Positions 1 to 11,094 of a stretch of 15,000 nucleotides of DNA are shown piece after piece. The notes below the pieces were generated by a model. It searched no databases, was not told where the DNA came from, and saw only the letters and a list, made by a program, of their open reading frames with translations. The stretch is taken from contig NC_045140.1 of the NCBI RefSeq assembly GCF_008831285.2, forward strand, positions 28,576,200 to 28,591,199, written 5' to 3'. Every line of letters begins with the position of its first letter. The first letter of the stretch is position 1. The DNA is from Nymphaea colorata (Eukaryota > Streptophyta > Magnoliopsida > Nymphaeales > Nymphaeaceae). The position numbers and the translations under genes were made by a program.

Positions 1-357
<357 letters not shown>

Positions 358-1612
358 TAGGCAATACCCGGGCGGGCCAATAGGTCCGAACCGAAATAGC
401 CCTAAGTTCCCAAGACCTTCTTGAGGAGCACTCTAAAAATTCGAAAACCCTAAACAAATTAATACACTTGTCTACCCGGCCGGACAGGACCCCGGCGCAA
501 ACCCGATAGGACAAGGATACAAAAGGCTGGGTTTCCCAAAAAACCTATCTAAGGGAATCCTACTACAAAACGAGAATGGGTGAGAGGCTTTACAAGCGCG
601 ATCGATACACTTAAGCACTCGCAACTCACTCACAATCACACGCAAACCACAATCTATCGAGCAAACCACACCCGAACCCAATAGGTAGGACAAATCCCGT
701 GGCGGCCGTGTCGTTGGCACTTGTGCCTTCGAGGTTCCGCGTAGGGGACAAGGGACTAAGCCCGGGCTAAAACATCAAACGAAAACAAACTAGATGCAAC
801 CTAGAACTCAAATCAAAACACCCGCCCGTGCTACAAGGGGGAGGAGGGCGTTACCAGCCAAGCCGGGCTTGGCTTAACCGAATGAAGAACCCGGGGAGAG
901 AGCACAGCCCCAGGTATTGCAGCAACGGTACAGAAGACCACTTGAGGTGAGCCTCCACGGAGCTACTGCTGCAGGGGCGTCGCGGGCCACGGGGGTGCGG
1001 CCGCAAGGAAGCGGCAGGCTTCCGAGTGCTGGTCGCTAGTCGCGGCTGTCGGCAACGCTATCGCCTGTCGGTTGCCGCGCGCTGCAGGAGGGGGGGCGAA
1101 CAGGTCAGCCGCGGTGGTGGAGATGCTGTCGACCGGACGTCAGGCGAGTGGCCGATCGGTCTCGGCCACAGGGAAGCAGAGGGCACAGCCGCAAGAGTTG
1201 CACAGGGCGCGACCACCTGTCACGCGAGTGCTGCCTGAGGTGTCTTGACGACGAGGGGGGCTAAAACCGCAAGGGCTAGCCGACCTGCCTGTCGCTGGAG
1301 TGGCTCGGCCACGTACGTCGGTCTGGCCGACGGATGAAGGGCCAAGGCGCAAGTGAAGCGCCGGCCTGGCACGGAAAAGCGGTGAGGCTATCCCGTGCGG
1401 TCTCCTAGTCCTAACTAAGGCCGAGGATAGGCCAGGTGCGAGGGGGCTCTATAGGCGGCCGGTCTAGTCAAGATTGGCAAAGGCTGGGGTTGGCCGAAGG
1501 ATCTTGAGTCTTAGGTGGGAAATACGGGTTACCTAACTAGAGGGAGGTTAACTTGGCTAGCCTAGGACGAGCCTAAGCTCACGGAACTTGAGTCGCTTCG
1601 GACTCAGATGTG

Positions 1613-1859
1613 GTCAAGGGTTTCTACTAAGGAGGTTGACTACAGGACCGAGTGATAGGTCCGGGTGAACTAGGTCAAGGAGGGACACTCGAGTTAAGCT
1701 CGGGTCAACTAGGTTCGGTCAAAGAAGGAGGCTAGGTGGGGTGTTGACTTCCTAAGTAGACTAAGGGTCGGTCAACGTAAGCCTAGGTCAAAGTCAACAA
1801 GGGAGGGGAAGCCTAGGTTCGATGCGGGCGCGAGAGGCTACCTAGTTAGGTGCGGTCAA
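1613..1859 (-). promoter_or_regulatory. W-box array in the 3' LTR
   Basis: The same ten motifs as in the 5' LTR, at GTCAA positions 1613, 1674, 1704, 1718, 1771, 1787, 1793 and 1855, and TTGAC at 1636 and 1744. All ten fit the strict TTGACY form. In this copy the array would act on transcription leaving the element towards position 1. Confidence 0.7.
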
Positions 1860-1900
1860 AGTCTTGGCTGGTCGTGCCAAGGAAATGCGCCGGATACGTG

Positions 1901-2403
1901 ACACGTGGCACGATGGAGGGCGAGGAAGAGACGCGATAAGAAAATACGGCTAGGGTTTGCGAGCTGGAGGGGGAAGGCAACGGGGAAGTGGCTGCGGCTG
2001 GGTGTTGCCGGAAATAGCACACGGTAGCGCGTTGGCGAGGAGGGCGTTAGCGCGTGAAGGGCGCGTTAACGAGGAAAGGCCAGGTCGCGCCGGGTGAGGT
2101 GGCGCTCGCACAAGGGACCCGTGGGGCCAGCTGAGGGCGAGGTGGAGACTCGGGCTGATAACGTGGAGGCGATGACGAGCTGGATGCACGACACGTGGAG
2201 GATGGACGGCTGAGGGAGACTGCGACTAGGGTTGATACCACGAGGAAAAGAACACGAGAATGGAAGGGAGGAATCACACACGGCTAGGGGATTAGCCAAA
2301 TCAGGCCGCGCGTGATCCGAGGGGGACTGATTAGGATGAGACGCTCGGAGGTTGACACGTGGAGGAGTGAATCCGGAAGGGTTCTATGATGGCGACACGT
2401 GGC
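1901..2403. promoter_or_regulatory. G-box/ABRE motifs in the 3' LTR
   Basis: Counterpart of the 5' LTR set: ACACGTGG at 1901-1908, 2191-2198, 2355-2362 and 2395-2402. The one at 2355 overlaps a further TTGAC core (2352-2356), so a W-box core and a G-box share bases there. Confidence 0.6.
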
Positions 2404-3754
2404 TGGATGAAGGGTTGGGAGAGACTTACCTTAGAGTTGACGTCCGAGGTGGAAGGCTCGCGCGAGGAGGCGCCGGCGGCTAGGGTTCCAATGTTGAACC
2501 GAATGACCACGGTGCCCTTGCTGTCTGCTGCGGCCTTTGACTGCGAAAGGGGCAAGGACGTCTTCTTCTCCAAGGGCAATGGAGGTCGCCGGAAATTGCA
2601 GCGGCGACTAGCTTAAACAGGATTCCGGCTGATTACCGGAATAGCTTCTCACCGTGGAAATACGCCCGAATTTACTTATCTCAATCCTTGCTTGATGGCG
2701 ATTCCAATGGTGCTGGTCCTGGCTTGGTTTGCCGGCTGGATCTTTGAGACTTGGGTGTCGGGAGCTTGCTGGACCTCTGTTTGTGCAGGAACACCCGAGA
2801 ATACCAAGGAGTCGATTGTAACTTCTTAACACCCCGGGCGTGCGATTTGGCCAAAGTCGTATGAAGTCGAATAGGACTAAGACTGTTCCAAGGGAGGGAC
2901 ACCGTAGGACTGTGCTAAACTAACACTTCGGGTACACCGAGTATAAGCCTAGACCCCTAGGTGAGGCGCCCAATGCCAACAGCCGAAGCCTAAACGAAAT
3001 CACTCCAACTATCAAAGTACTAACCTTTTCACCGTCGTTAGAAAGCTGGATTGCAGCCTTCTTCTTCCCAATCGCTCGGCCGGTCTTTCAACTCTCCCGT
3101 GATCGAAGAGAAGGCACCGTTCGAGCTTTTTGCAGCTTCGATTAGGGAGCTTACCGTGGTCACGTCGGGAGGATCACCACCGATGAGGAGGGCCTGCCTT
3201 GCGCCTTTGTTACCTCGAGCCTTTGTCTACGCGGACGCCGGATCTCAAAGGGTATTCGGAAAAAACCTCTAAGGGACGGATTCTCCTACTTGAGTAGAGA
3301 ATGCGAGAGCCTAGAGGGGGACCTCGAGAGGGGAGAGAGAGCCACACCGTGCAAATGAATTCTTATTTCTCAAAAAGCATGATTTACAAAGAGATCCAAA
3401 AGAATAAATACTAAGCCTACTAGGACCGGGTCACAAGTCGACCGGTTCCATTATCAAATCTGTATTTACAAGTGAGGGCGCTATCCCGCCCAGCTCTGGA
3501 GTAAAAGGGGTTAAGTTCGGATCCCCTTGGCGTGGAGCACAGCCCGCTCCACTAGGCGTGCGCTAGACTCAACCCAAACAACTCGAAGGAAAACGCCTAA
3601 GTCTAAAACGACTAAGACTAGAAAACGGCTAAGCGCTACTCGCTAAAACTAAACCACCCCTGAGCCTTGTGAGCCCAGGGTGGGGACCTCGTGCGGGGAA
3701 CCGCCCGCACTTCGGTGTTGGGTCAAGGGCTGGCCTACGTGACCAGTCATTTGC

Positions 3755-6442
3755 CTAAGGCTTCGAATCCTTAGGTGCCTCAAGGGTCTCAAACAAAGGA
3801 GCCTTATCGAGTTCTACCTTAGCTCGTTCGGGGTTTCCTACTACTAGTACCGGATCGCCTTGAGGTTCGGCCTCGCTTCTTATGCACTTGGACCTGGTTG
3901 CGCCACCCACTCCACCCTCTGCAACTGGTTGCAGTGCATCTTCAACCTCCCCAGGATGTGCGATATGCTTTTGCAGGGAGTGAGCCCAAAGATCCGACGC
4001 TTTTCTCTTTCTCTGGCTCGGCTCGCCTTGCTCGGGCTCGCTTGGGTACGGTCCTTCACCTAGGCCCGTAACAGATTCCCCCTCCCTAAATTGCGCTTGT
4101 CCTCGAGCGCTTGTAGAGGGGAACCTATGAGCGACTGCTCTGAATTCTTCCCAGGAGGTGCCATGGTCTGGACCTTGCCATTCTACCAAAACTTCGTGCC
4201 TTGTTCTACCCTGTCTCTGTACGTAACGGTGCTTCAGAATTCTATAAGGCGTAGGTAGCTGGTCGGGCACATGTTCCACCACTGAGGGCACGTCCCCATG
4301 ATGAGGCTTGAGACGTGTCACGTGAAAGACCGGATGGACCTGTGCCTCTCTAGGCAATCCCAATCTGTATGCCGCCTTCCCCACCTTCTGCAAGACGGGG
4401 TACGGCCCGTAGTAACGTGGGAGAAGCTTGGAATACGGCTGTCCCATGAGAGACCTTTGCTTAAGAGGCAACCTCTTAAGCCACACGTACTGCCCGACAG
4501 TAAACTCTCGATCCTTTCTACCTTTGTCGTATAGTTGCTTCATACGGTTCTGGGCCTTAGCCATGTTCTGTTTGAGGGTCTCCAGAACCGCCTCACGAGT
4601 TCGTAACTCGCAGTCTACGTTGTCTTCTGTAGCGCTACCTCCTTCATATCGTGGAATGGATCGAGGTGGATATCCGTAGACGGCTTCGTATGGTGTCATC
4701 CCTGTGGTAGAGTGCCAACTTGTGTTGTATGACCACTCTGCCCAGGATAGAAATTTGACCCAGGAGTTGGGCCTTTCTCCTGCGAAGCAACGCAAGTAAG
4801 TCTCTAAGGACCTGTTCACTATTTCACTCTGCCCGTCGGTCTGCGGGTGATGAGCAGTACTAAACCGAAGATCTGTACCCATCGTCTTCATGTATTCCTT
4901 CCAGAACGCACTCATGAAGATCGAATCTCTATCACAGACGATGGTCTGAGGCATTCCGTGGAGTTTCCCGATGAACTCTTGGAAGACGTTAGCCACTAAT
5001 GGCCCTTGGTACAGGCGTGGCAAAGGTGCAAAATGGCTGTACTTGGTCAGCCGATCCACCACAACAAGCACGGCCTCTTTCCCTTCTGATCGAGGCATGG
5101 CATCAATAAAGTCCATGGTGATGTCAGTCCATGGCTTGGTGGGGATTGGGAGAGGATTGAGATGCCCTGGAGGTTTGATGGCCTCATATTTCTCTCTCTG
5201 ACACACAGTACACTGGCGTATATATCGCTGCACTTCGGCCTTCAGTCCTTGCCACCAGAACTGGGTCTTGACTCTGCTAATGGTCTTCGCGACCCCTTCA
5301 TGTCCTGCAGCTGGCGAGTCATGAAAGTGCTGCAGGAGCTCTCTTTTCAGCTCAGATGCGGGAGGAACCACTGCACGGTTCTTCCTGTAAAGGATGTTCC
5401 CCTTAACCGAATAAAGAGGTATGGAGCCCGGGTTTTGGGAAATGGATGTCTTGATCAACTTTAAATTTGGATCAGCCTGCTGATCGTCGGCCAATCTGTC
5501 CCACAAACTCGTGCTGACCACTGAAAGTGTCATCAATTGCTCGGTTAACCTCGAAAGGGAATCCGCTGCCGTGTTCTCAGGACCTCTTTTGTACTCAATC
5601 TCGAAGTCGTACCCTAGAAGTTTCGCTAGCCATCTTTGCTGCGTAGGGGTAGAGACTCGTTGCTTGAGCATATACTTCAAGCTGTTCTGGTCGGTCCTGA
5701 CTATGAACCTGCGCCCTATGAGGTATGGACCCCATTTCTCCACTGCGATGACAATGGCGAGTAACTCTTTCTCATAGGTTGAAAGAGGCTTGGCACGGCT
5801 AGTGAGTGCCTTCGACATGTACGCAATGGGATGCCCCTCTTGTCCGTGGGCTGCCCCGATTCCCACGTCGCACGCATCTGTCTCTATCGTGAACGTCTTG
5901 GTGAAGTCGGGTAACGTGAGCACGGGGGCTGTCATCAAGGCCGTCTTCAACTTATCGAACGCGGCCTTTGACTTGTCGGTCCATGAGAAAGCTCCTTTCT
6001 TGAGCATTTGGGTGAGGGGCTGGGCTATAATGCCGTAGCCTTGGATGAAACGTCTGTAGTAACCCGTCAACCCTAAGAATCCTCGTAGACCTTTCAAGTC
6101 CTTTGGCAGTGGCCATCTTTCCATGGCTCGAAGTTTTTCGGGGTCTGCCCGAACCCCGTCTCGGGACACAATGTGCCCAAGATAATCAATCGAAGATTGC
6201 CCAAAACTGCATTTGGACATCTTCGCAAACAACTGATGCTCCTTCAAAATTTGGAGCGTGATTTCAAGATGTTTCTGATGTAGCTCTTCGCTCTTGCTGT
6301 ATATCAATATATCGTCGAAGAACACCAAAATGAAGTTTCTTAAGTACTTCTGAAACACGTCGTTCATGCACCTTTGGAAGGTTGCTGGTGCGTTAGTAAG
6401 TCCAAAGGGCATCACTAAGAATTCGTAATGCCCGTCATGCGT
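3755..6442 (-). pseudogene. gag-pol: Rest of RT, RNase H, integrase and chromodomain, downstream of the TGA
   Basis: Same frame as the gag part. Residues are numbered from the ATG at 8980, with the TGA as codon 846. RT continues with MPFGLTNAPATFQ (857-869) and the catalytic FFDD at 887-890, a common chromovirus variant of YXDD. RNase H shows D1035 (ETDAC), YEKELLA (1069-1075), D1097 (RTDQN) and D1140 (ADSLSR). Integrase has the zinc-binding H1220, H1227, C1257, C1260 and the core D1290, D1350, E1386, with exactly 35 residues between the last two. A GPY/F-type module lies near 1523-1545. A chromodomain follows at about 1575-1621 (EVLVEWQG, SWEE); one cage position is Pro where HP1 has an aromatic residue, as in plant group II chromodomains. 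A 105-residue tail (1637-1741) with a basic QRKRKAS stretch is encoded in the LTR. There is no start codon of its own beyond internal Met codons. Confidence 0.92.
4075..4087 (-). other. Polypurine tract, embedded in the coding frame
   Basis: The minus strand reads AGGGAGGGGGAAT, then C and the LTR start TGTTA. This purine run is the expected plus-strand primer next to the 3' LTR. It lies inside the open frame and encodes Arg-Glu-Gly-Glu followed by the start of a Ser codon (about residues 1632-1636), so the tract is under both coding and priming constraint. Confidence 0.9.
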
Positions 6443-8980
6443 TCAGAAGGCTGTTTTGAGCACATCTTCATCATACATCCTTATTTGGTGGTAGCCGGCT
6501 CTAAGGTCGATCTTAGAGAAGATTGTGGCGCCGGCTAACTCGTCTAGGAGCTCATCTATCACCGGTATGGGGTGCCGATCCTTAACGGTCACCTCATTGA
6601 GCGCTCTGTAGTCCACGCAGAACCTCCAGGTATTATCTTTCTTTTTCACTAAGAGGACTGGAGAAGAGAAAGGACTACAACTCGGGCGGATGATGTCGCC
6701 TTGCAACATCTCCTTTACTAGGCGCTCGATTTCCGCCTTCTGACTGTGCCCATACCGATATGGTCTCACGTTGACTGGCTCTGCTCCTTGAGTAAGGATG
6801 ATTCTGTGATCGTAGGCCCGCTTGGGAGGCAGGCCCTTTGGCTCATCGAAAACCTCTGGAAATCCGTCGATCACTTTTTGGATTGAGGCCGGTATTGGTC
6901 CCTCATTTTCTTTGTCCGGCCCCGGTACATCAGTCGCCAAAGCAAGGACCCAGCACGCGGGTTGCTCATGGTTAAGGCATCTTTGAGCAGCCTTTGGTCG
7001 TGCGTTACCCGTGAGTCCTTGTATTACTACGGGTTCCTCTTCTCCCTCGGGTGTGAAGGTCATGGTGAAACTCTTCACGTCCCAGTTGATAGCTTTCCAG
7101 GAAAGGAACCACGGCATTCCTAAGACCAAGTCGACTCCCTCCAGTGGAATAACCAGAAAATCGATGGAGAAAGCCTTCTTGTTTAGGACGACTTCCATGC
7201 CTTGCCCTTCATGAAGGCACTTAAGGCGGTAACCCCCTCCCACGATGATGGTTTGGGGTTTGCTATCTCTGAGCGCCACTTTGCAACGTCTGGCTGCTTC
7301 CTCGGTAAGGAAGTTGTTTGTGGCGCCACTATCCAACAAAATCAGCACCTTGTGCCCATTGATTCTGCCAAAGACCCGCATGGCGTTTGGCTTGTGGGGA
7401 TCGGTCATGGAGTGTAGAGACTCGTCTCCACCCTCTTCAGTTTCGGGCGTTGTGGTCTCTTCCTTGGCCTTGCCTTTGCTCGGCCGCTTGTGGTACACCT
7501 CCTCTTCGGATGAAGAGCTAGAGCTCTCGTCAGAATCACTAGAGGAGCTGGTGTTGGATTCAGAATCACTCTCACTGTCACTCAGTACCATAATCCTGTT
7601 GTAGGACTTGCATTGGTGATTCTTATCCCACTTTTCCTCACACCTAAAGCACAATCCTTTGCGCCTATATTCCTCCATTTGTTTGGGTGTGAGGTAACGA
7701 GTTGGAGGTCCTCTGCCCGATTTAGGTGTCGGCTGATATCCTTTATCTCCGGGCTTATAATCTCTTCCCTTATGGTAAGGGATTATTTCATTCCCTCGAA
7801 ACTTGTGAGCAGAAGAATGCGAGGGTTTCTTCTTCTGCTTTTCAAACTTGCGTGCTTTTTTCATGGCACGCCTCTCTTCGATTCGTTCCTCGTATATACG
7901 AGCCATGCCGAAACATTCTTCTAAACTTTCGAAGCGTTGCACCTTCATTTCAAGTTTTACCTCTTGTTTTAATCCACCCTTGAAAGCGCCGATGAGGGCC
8001 TTCTCGGACCACTGTACCATGCTTGCAAGTCTTTCAAATTGTTTCTGGTAGGCTTGAACCGTGGTGGTTTGGACCAAGTTTTTAAGGTCCTCGTCGTAGT
8101 CGATAAAGGTGGAGTCGCCAAACCGAACTTGGAGGCTCTTCTTGAATTTTTCCCAGGTTGGGTCATATGTCTTGTGGACGAACCATAAGTAGAAGCTAGT
8201 TGCTTCTCCTGTCATGTTTGCTGCTGCGGTCTCAATCCACTCGTCCCTAGGAACACGATGGCACACAAAATAACGTTCCGCCATGAACATCCACTCCCTT
8301 AGTTGTTCCCCGTGGAACTTGGGAAAGTCATAACGGACTGTGGGTGTCCGTCTCTCATCATTACGGGGTTGTGCCCTCTCATTTCTTCTTCTTTGTTGTG
8401 GAGATTCTTCCTCCTCTTCAGAATCATAAATCGTTTGATTCTGACTTGAGTTCGCAAAGCGTTGTATCTGAGGTTGAGCACGCGGGTGATCATCAAAGGG
8501 AGGCCGGAAAGTTGGTCCGGACTGAGGAGCTAATGGGGGTCCCATTCTGTGATTTCGGGCCCCTTCCATGCTGGTGCCTACATGAGACACTCGAGGGTCT
8601 ACTTCATTATCCGTGAAGTAGTTGTTATGGCCGTCAGCGATGCCTTTACCTTTGTCCCTTCTTGAAGGCATCGGGCCTTGAGTGACGGCCTCTTGAGGGG
8701 GGTTGATGGAGGCACTAAGGAGCCTAAACATACTCCTGAACTCGTCCATATCCTTCTGCCTGGCAGAGTCTTGCCGCTCCATATCTGTCCTACGTATGGA
8801 GTCTTGCCGGTCCATGTCCCGTCGCATGCGAATGAGCTCGCGCTCTATGTGGGTCATGCGCCCGACCATGGGGTCTTGAAGCTCGACGGACTCGGCTTGT
8901 GCTGGTTCCTCTTGAGGTTGGGGAGCCTCTTCTAGGACTGGGTTCTCCTCCAAGGGAAGTTGCTTCTTGGATTTGCCCAT
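6443..8980 (-). CDS. gag-pol: Gag, protease and N-terminal reverse transcriptase (845 aa up to the TGA)
   Basis: The upstream open part of the polyprotein. Residues 1-115 are charged, with a probable coiled coil around 40-85 (heptad-like MTHIEREL and repeated R-D-M-D/E-RQD). The Gag capsid domain is about 217-365 ([20 protein letters not shown], later [14 protein letters not shown]). A CX2CX7HXC zinc knuckle of the plant gypsy type uses C444, C447, H455 and C457 and should bind the RNA genome. A Ser/Asp/Glu-rich linker covers 466-495. The aspartic protease has its catalytic D550 in [11 protein letters not shown] and a GMPWF motif at 621-625. RT begins near 735 and includes [14 protein letters not shown] (769-782), FCVDYRALN (787-795) and [13 protein letters not shown] (821-833). 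The product ends just before the RT catalytic site, so Gag and protease may be made while RT cannot be completed. Confidence 0.93.
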   Translation of the reverse strand: MGKSKKQLPLEENPVLEEAPQPQEEPAQAESVELQDPMVGRMTHIERELIRMRRDMDRQDSIRRTDMERQDSARQKDMDEFRSMFRLLSASINPPQEAVTQGPMPSRRDKGKGIADGHNNYFTDNEVDPRVSHVGTSMEGARNHRMGPPLAPQSGPTFRPPFDDHPRAQPQIQRFANSSQNQTIYDSEEEEESPQQRRRNERAQPRNDERRTPTVRYDFPKFHGEQLREWMFMAERYFVCHRVPRDEWIETAAANMTGEATSFYLWFVHKTYDPTWEKFKKSLQVRFGDSTFIDYDEDLKNLVQTTTVQAYQKQFERLASMVQWSEKALIGAFKGGLKQEVKLEMKVQRFESLEECFGMARIYEERIEERRAMKKARKFEKQKKKPSHSSAHKFRGNEIIPYHKGRDYKPGDKGYQPTPKSGRGPPTRYLTPKQMEEYRRKGLCFRCEEKWDKNHQCKSYNRIMVLSDSESDSESNTSSSSDSDESSSSSSEEEVYHKRPSKGKAKEETTTPETEEGGDESLHSMTDPHKPNAMRVFGRINGHKVLILLDSGATNNFLTEEAARRCKVALRDSKPQTIIVGGGYRLKCLHEGQGMEVVLNKKAFSIDFLVIPLEGVDLVLGMPWFLSWKAINWDVKSFTMTFTPEGEEEPVVIQGLTGNARPKAAQRCLNHEQPACWVLALATDVPGPDKENEGPIPASIQKVIDGFPEVFDEPKGLPPKRAYDHRIILTQGAEPVNVRPYRYGHSQKAEIERLVKEMLQGDIIRPSCSPFSSPVLLVKKKDNTWRFCVDYRALNEVTVKDRHPIPVIDELLDELAGATIFSKIDLRAGYHQIRMYDEDVLKTAF

Positions 8981-9534
8981 TTGCAAGGCGCGGGCTGAAA
9001 ACTTCCAAGGCAACACCGTGAACAACTAAAAAAAAACCTAGCTATCTAAACTGCCACTCTCAAAATCCAAAGGCTGGCTACTGCCACTCTTAAAACTAAC
9101 CTAACCTGCCCACACGCTGCCGCTGCCCTGCTGCTGCCCGTGTGTTCGTTAGCAAGGGAGACGGGTTGGCCCGTCTACTGCCGCACCCACCTAGTGCCTC
9201 GGCAGTCCCGCTTCACTCTCGGCCGGGCTCTAGGAGCCTAAATCACCACACCCGCCTGGTGTCTCGGTGACGTACCTCGAGTTTGGCTACCCTCGGGGGT
9301 ACAAGGTGTACTTCCCTAGACTTGCTAAAGGGGAGCAAGCCAAGCCGTGGAACAACACTATATAAAACGCTGCGGAAGACTGAATACCGTAGGAACTAAG
9401 GCCAAAACCTGCTTAGAAAATCAAGAAAACCAGAAAACCGAATCTGCACTGACTGAATTCCTTCTTCGATCTGTCCTTTGAAGTTGCTCTTCTCGGTCCA
9501 AGTGCAATAAGAAGTCCGGTTTCTCCTCAAGAGG
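8981..9534 (-). other. Untranslated leader between primer site and gag
   Basis: About 550 bp between the primer binding site and the first in-frame ATG at 8980. No conserved protein is visible. The frame is open as far as a TTG at 9025, but no ATG lies upstream of 8980 in it. Two small repeats stand out: CTGCCACTCT at 9051-9060 and 9081-9090, and a 19-bp imperfect repeat (4 mismatches) at 9184-9202 and 9249-9267. A leader of this kind normally carries RNA dimerisation and packaging signals; assigning them here is inference. Confidence 0.7.
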
Positions 9535-9546
9535 GCTCTGATACCA
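9535..9546 (-). other. Primer binding site for initiator-Met tRNA
   Basis: On the minus strand, two bases (AT) after the 5' LTR end, the sequence reads TGGTATCAGAGC, the standard plant retrotransposon match to the 3' end of cytosolic initiator tRNA-Met. It primes minus-strand cDNA synthesis and independently fixes the orientation and the LTR boundary at 9549. Confidence 0.95.
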
Positions 9547-10639
9547 ATTGTTAGGCACTACCCGGGCGGGCCAATAGGTCCGAACCGAAATAGCCCTAAG
9601 TTCCCAAGACCTTCTTGAGGAGCACTCAAAAAATTCGAAAACCCTAAACAAATTAATACACTTGTCTACCCGGCCGGACAGGACCCCGGCGCAAACCCGA
9701 TAGGACAAGGATACAAAAGGCTGGGTTTCCCAAAAAACCTATCTAAGGGAATCCTACTACAAAACGAGAATGGGTGAGAGGCTTTACAAGCGCGATCGAT
9801 ACACTTAAGCACTCGCAACTCACTCACAATCACACGCAAACCACAATCTATCGAGCAAACCACACCCGAACCCAATAGGTAGGACAAATCCCGTGGCGGC
9901 CGTGTCGTTGGCACTTGTGCCTTCGAGGTTCCGCGTAGGGGACAAGGGACTAAGCCCGGGCTAAAACATCAAACGAAAACAAACTAGATGCAACCTAGAA
10001 CTCAAATCAAAACACCCGCCCGTGCTACAAGGGGGAGGAGGGCGTTACCAGCCAAGCCGGGCTTGGCTTAAACGAATGAAGAACCCGGGGAGAGAGCACA
10101 GCCCCGGGTATTGCAGCAACGGTACAGAAGACCACTTGAGGTGAGCCTCCACGGAGCTACTGCTGCAGGGGCGTCGCGGGCCACGGGGGTGCGGCCGCAA
10201 GGAAGCGGCAGGCTTCCGAGTGCTGGTCGCTAGTCGCGGCTGTCGGCAACGCTATCGCCTGTCGGTTGCCGCGCGCTGCAGGAGGGGGGGCGAACAGGTC
10301 AGCCGCGGTGGTGGAGATGCTGTCGACCGGACGTCAGGCGAGTGGCCGATCGGTCTCGGCCACAGGGAAGCAGAGGGCACAGCCGCAAGAGTTGCACAGG
10401 GCGCGACCACCTGTCACGCGAGTGCTGCCTGAGGTGTCTTGACGACGAGGGGGGCTAAAACCGCAAGGGCTAGCCGACCTGCCAGTCGCTGGAGTGGCTC
10501 GGCCACGTACGTCGGTCTGGCCGACGGATGAAGGGCCAAGGCGCAAGTGAAGCGCCGGCCTGGCACGGAAAAGCGGTGAGGCTATCCCGTGCGGTCTCCT
10601 AGTCCTAACTAAGGCCGAGGATAGGCCAGGTGCGAGGGG

Positions 10640-10651
10640 GCTCTATAGGCG
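10640..10651 (-). promoter_or_regulatory. Possible TATA-like element CCTATAGAGCCC
   Basis: On the sense strand this stretch reads GCCTATAGAGCC, about 158 bp downstream of the W-box array. The diverged LTR at the right end of the window keeps the same block at 14529-14540, about 130 bp downstream of its own W-box array. TATAGAG is a weak match to the plant TATA box, so conservation of position is the main support. The same block in the 3' LTR is at 1446-1457. Confidence 0.3.
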
Positions 10652-10806
10652 GCCGGTCTAGTCAAGATTGGCAAAGGCTGGGGTAGGCCGAAGGATCTTG
10701 AGTCTTAGGTGGGAAATACGGGTTACCTAACTAGAGGGAGGTTAACTTGGCTAGCCTAGGACGAGCCTAAGCTCACGGAACTTGAGTCGCTTCGGACTCA
10801 GATGTG

Positions 10807-11053
10807 GTCAAGGGTTTCTACTAAGGAGGTTGACTACAGGACCGAGTGATAGGTCCGGGTGAACTAGGTCAAGGAGGGACACTCGAGTTAAGCTCGGGTC
10901 AACTAGGTTCGGTCAAAGAAGGAGGCTAGGTGGGGTGTTGACTTCCTAAGTAGACTAAGGGTCGGTCAACGTAAGCCTAGGTCAAAGTCAACAAGGGAGG
11001 GGAAGCCTAGGTTCGATGCGGGCGCGAGAGGCTACCTAGTTAGGTGCGGTCAA
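10807..11053 (-). promoter_or_regulatory. W-box array in the 5' LTR (ten TTGACY)
   Basis: Ten copies of the WRKY-factor W-box TTGACC/TTGACT lie within 247 bp. Eight read TTGACY on the element's sense strand (seen as GTCAA on the plus strand at 10807, 10868, 10898, 10912, 10965, 10981, 10987, 11049) and two on the other strand (10830, 10938). The five-base core is expected about 0.5 times in this length on both strands. The array sits in the LTR well upstream of the primer site, as expected for a promoter region. That WRKY proteins bind it is inferred from the known motif. Confidence 0.7.
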
Positions 11054-11094
11054 AGTCTTGGCTGGTCGTGCCAAGGAAATGCGCCGGATACGTG

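Larger units (their letters stand above)
3755..8980 (-). pseudogene. gag-pol: gag-pol polyprotein gene with one in-frame TGA
   Basis: A single reading frame of 1,741 codons plus stop encodes all retrotransposon proteins; there is no frameshift between gag and pol, as is common in plant chromoviruses. The chosen start is the ATG at 8980 (GCAA before it, G at +4); 15 further upstream codons are open but begin with TTG. The only lesion is TGA at 6443-6445 (codon 846), inside RT between KTAF and THDGHYEF, where relatives have Arg. A CGA-to-TGA change by deamination of a methylated CpG explains it most simply. Everything on both sides stays in one frame with no indels, and protease, RT, RNase H and integrase catalytic residues are all present. 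The frame continues across the polypurine tract and ends 319 bp inside the 3' LTR. As it stands, translation would yield Gag, protease and a truncated RT only. Confidence 0.93.

Noticed and set aside
472-3272. Many short open frames (65-82 codons) in the LTR, nearly all repeated at 9666-12478
   Set aside because: They occur twice only because the LTR is duplicated, overlap each other on both strands, and show no recognisable domain or composition of a real protein.
6311-6322. FFDD in place of YVDD at the RT catalytic site as a possible defect
   Set aside because: FFDD with both aspartates is common in plant chromovirus RTs, so it is not evidence of inactivation.
6443-6445. Programmed readthrough or recoding of the TGA
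   Set aside because: It lies in the middle of RT, not at a gag/pol boundary, and no recoding context is visible; a CpG transition is simpler.
3860-8935. Plus-strand open frames antisense to gag-pol
   Set aside because: They mirror the real minus-strand frame; none has a domain or independent support. Some chromoviruses have an antisense frame, but nothing here resembles one.
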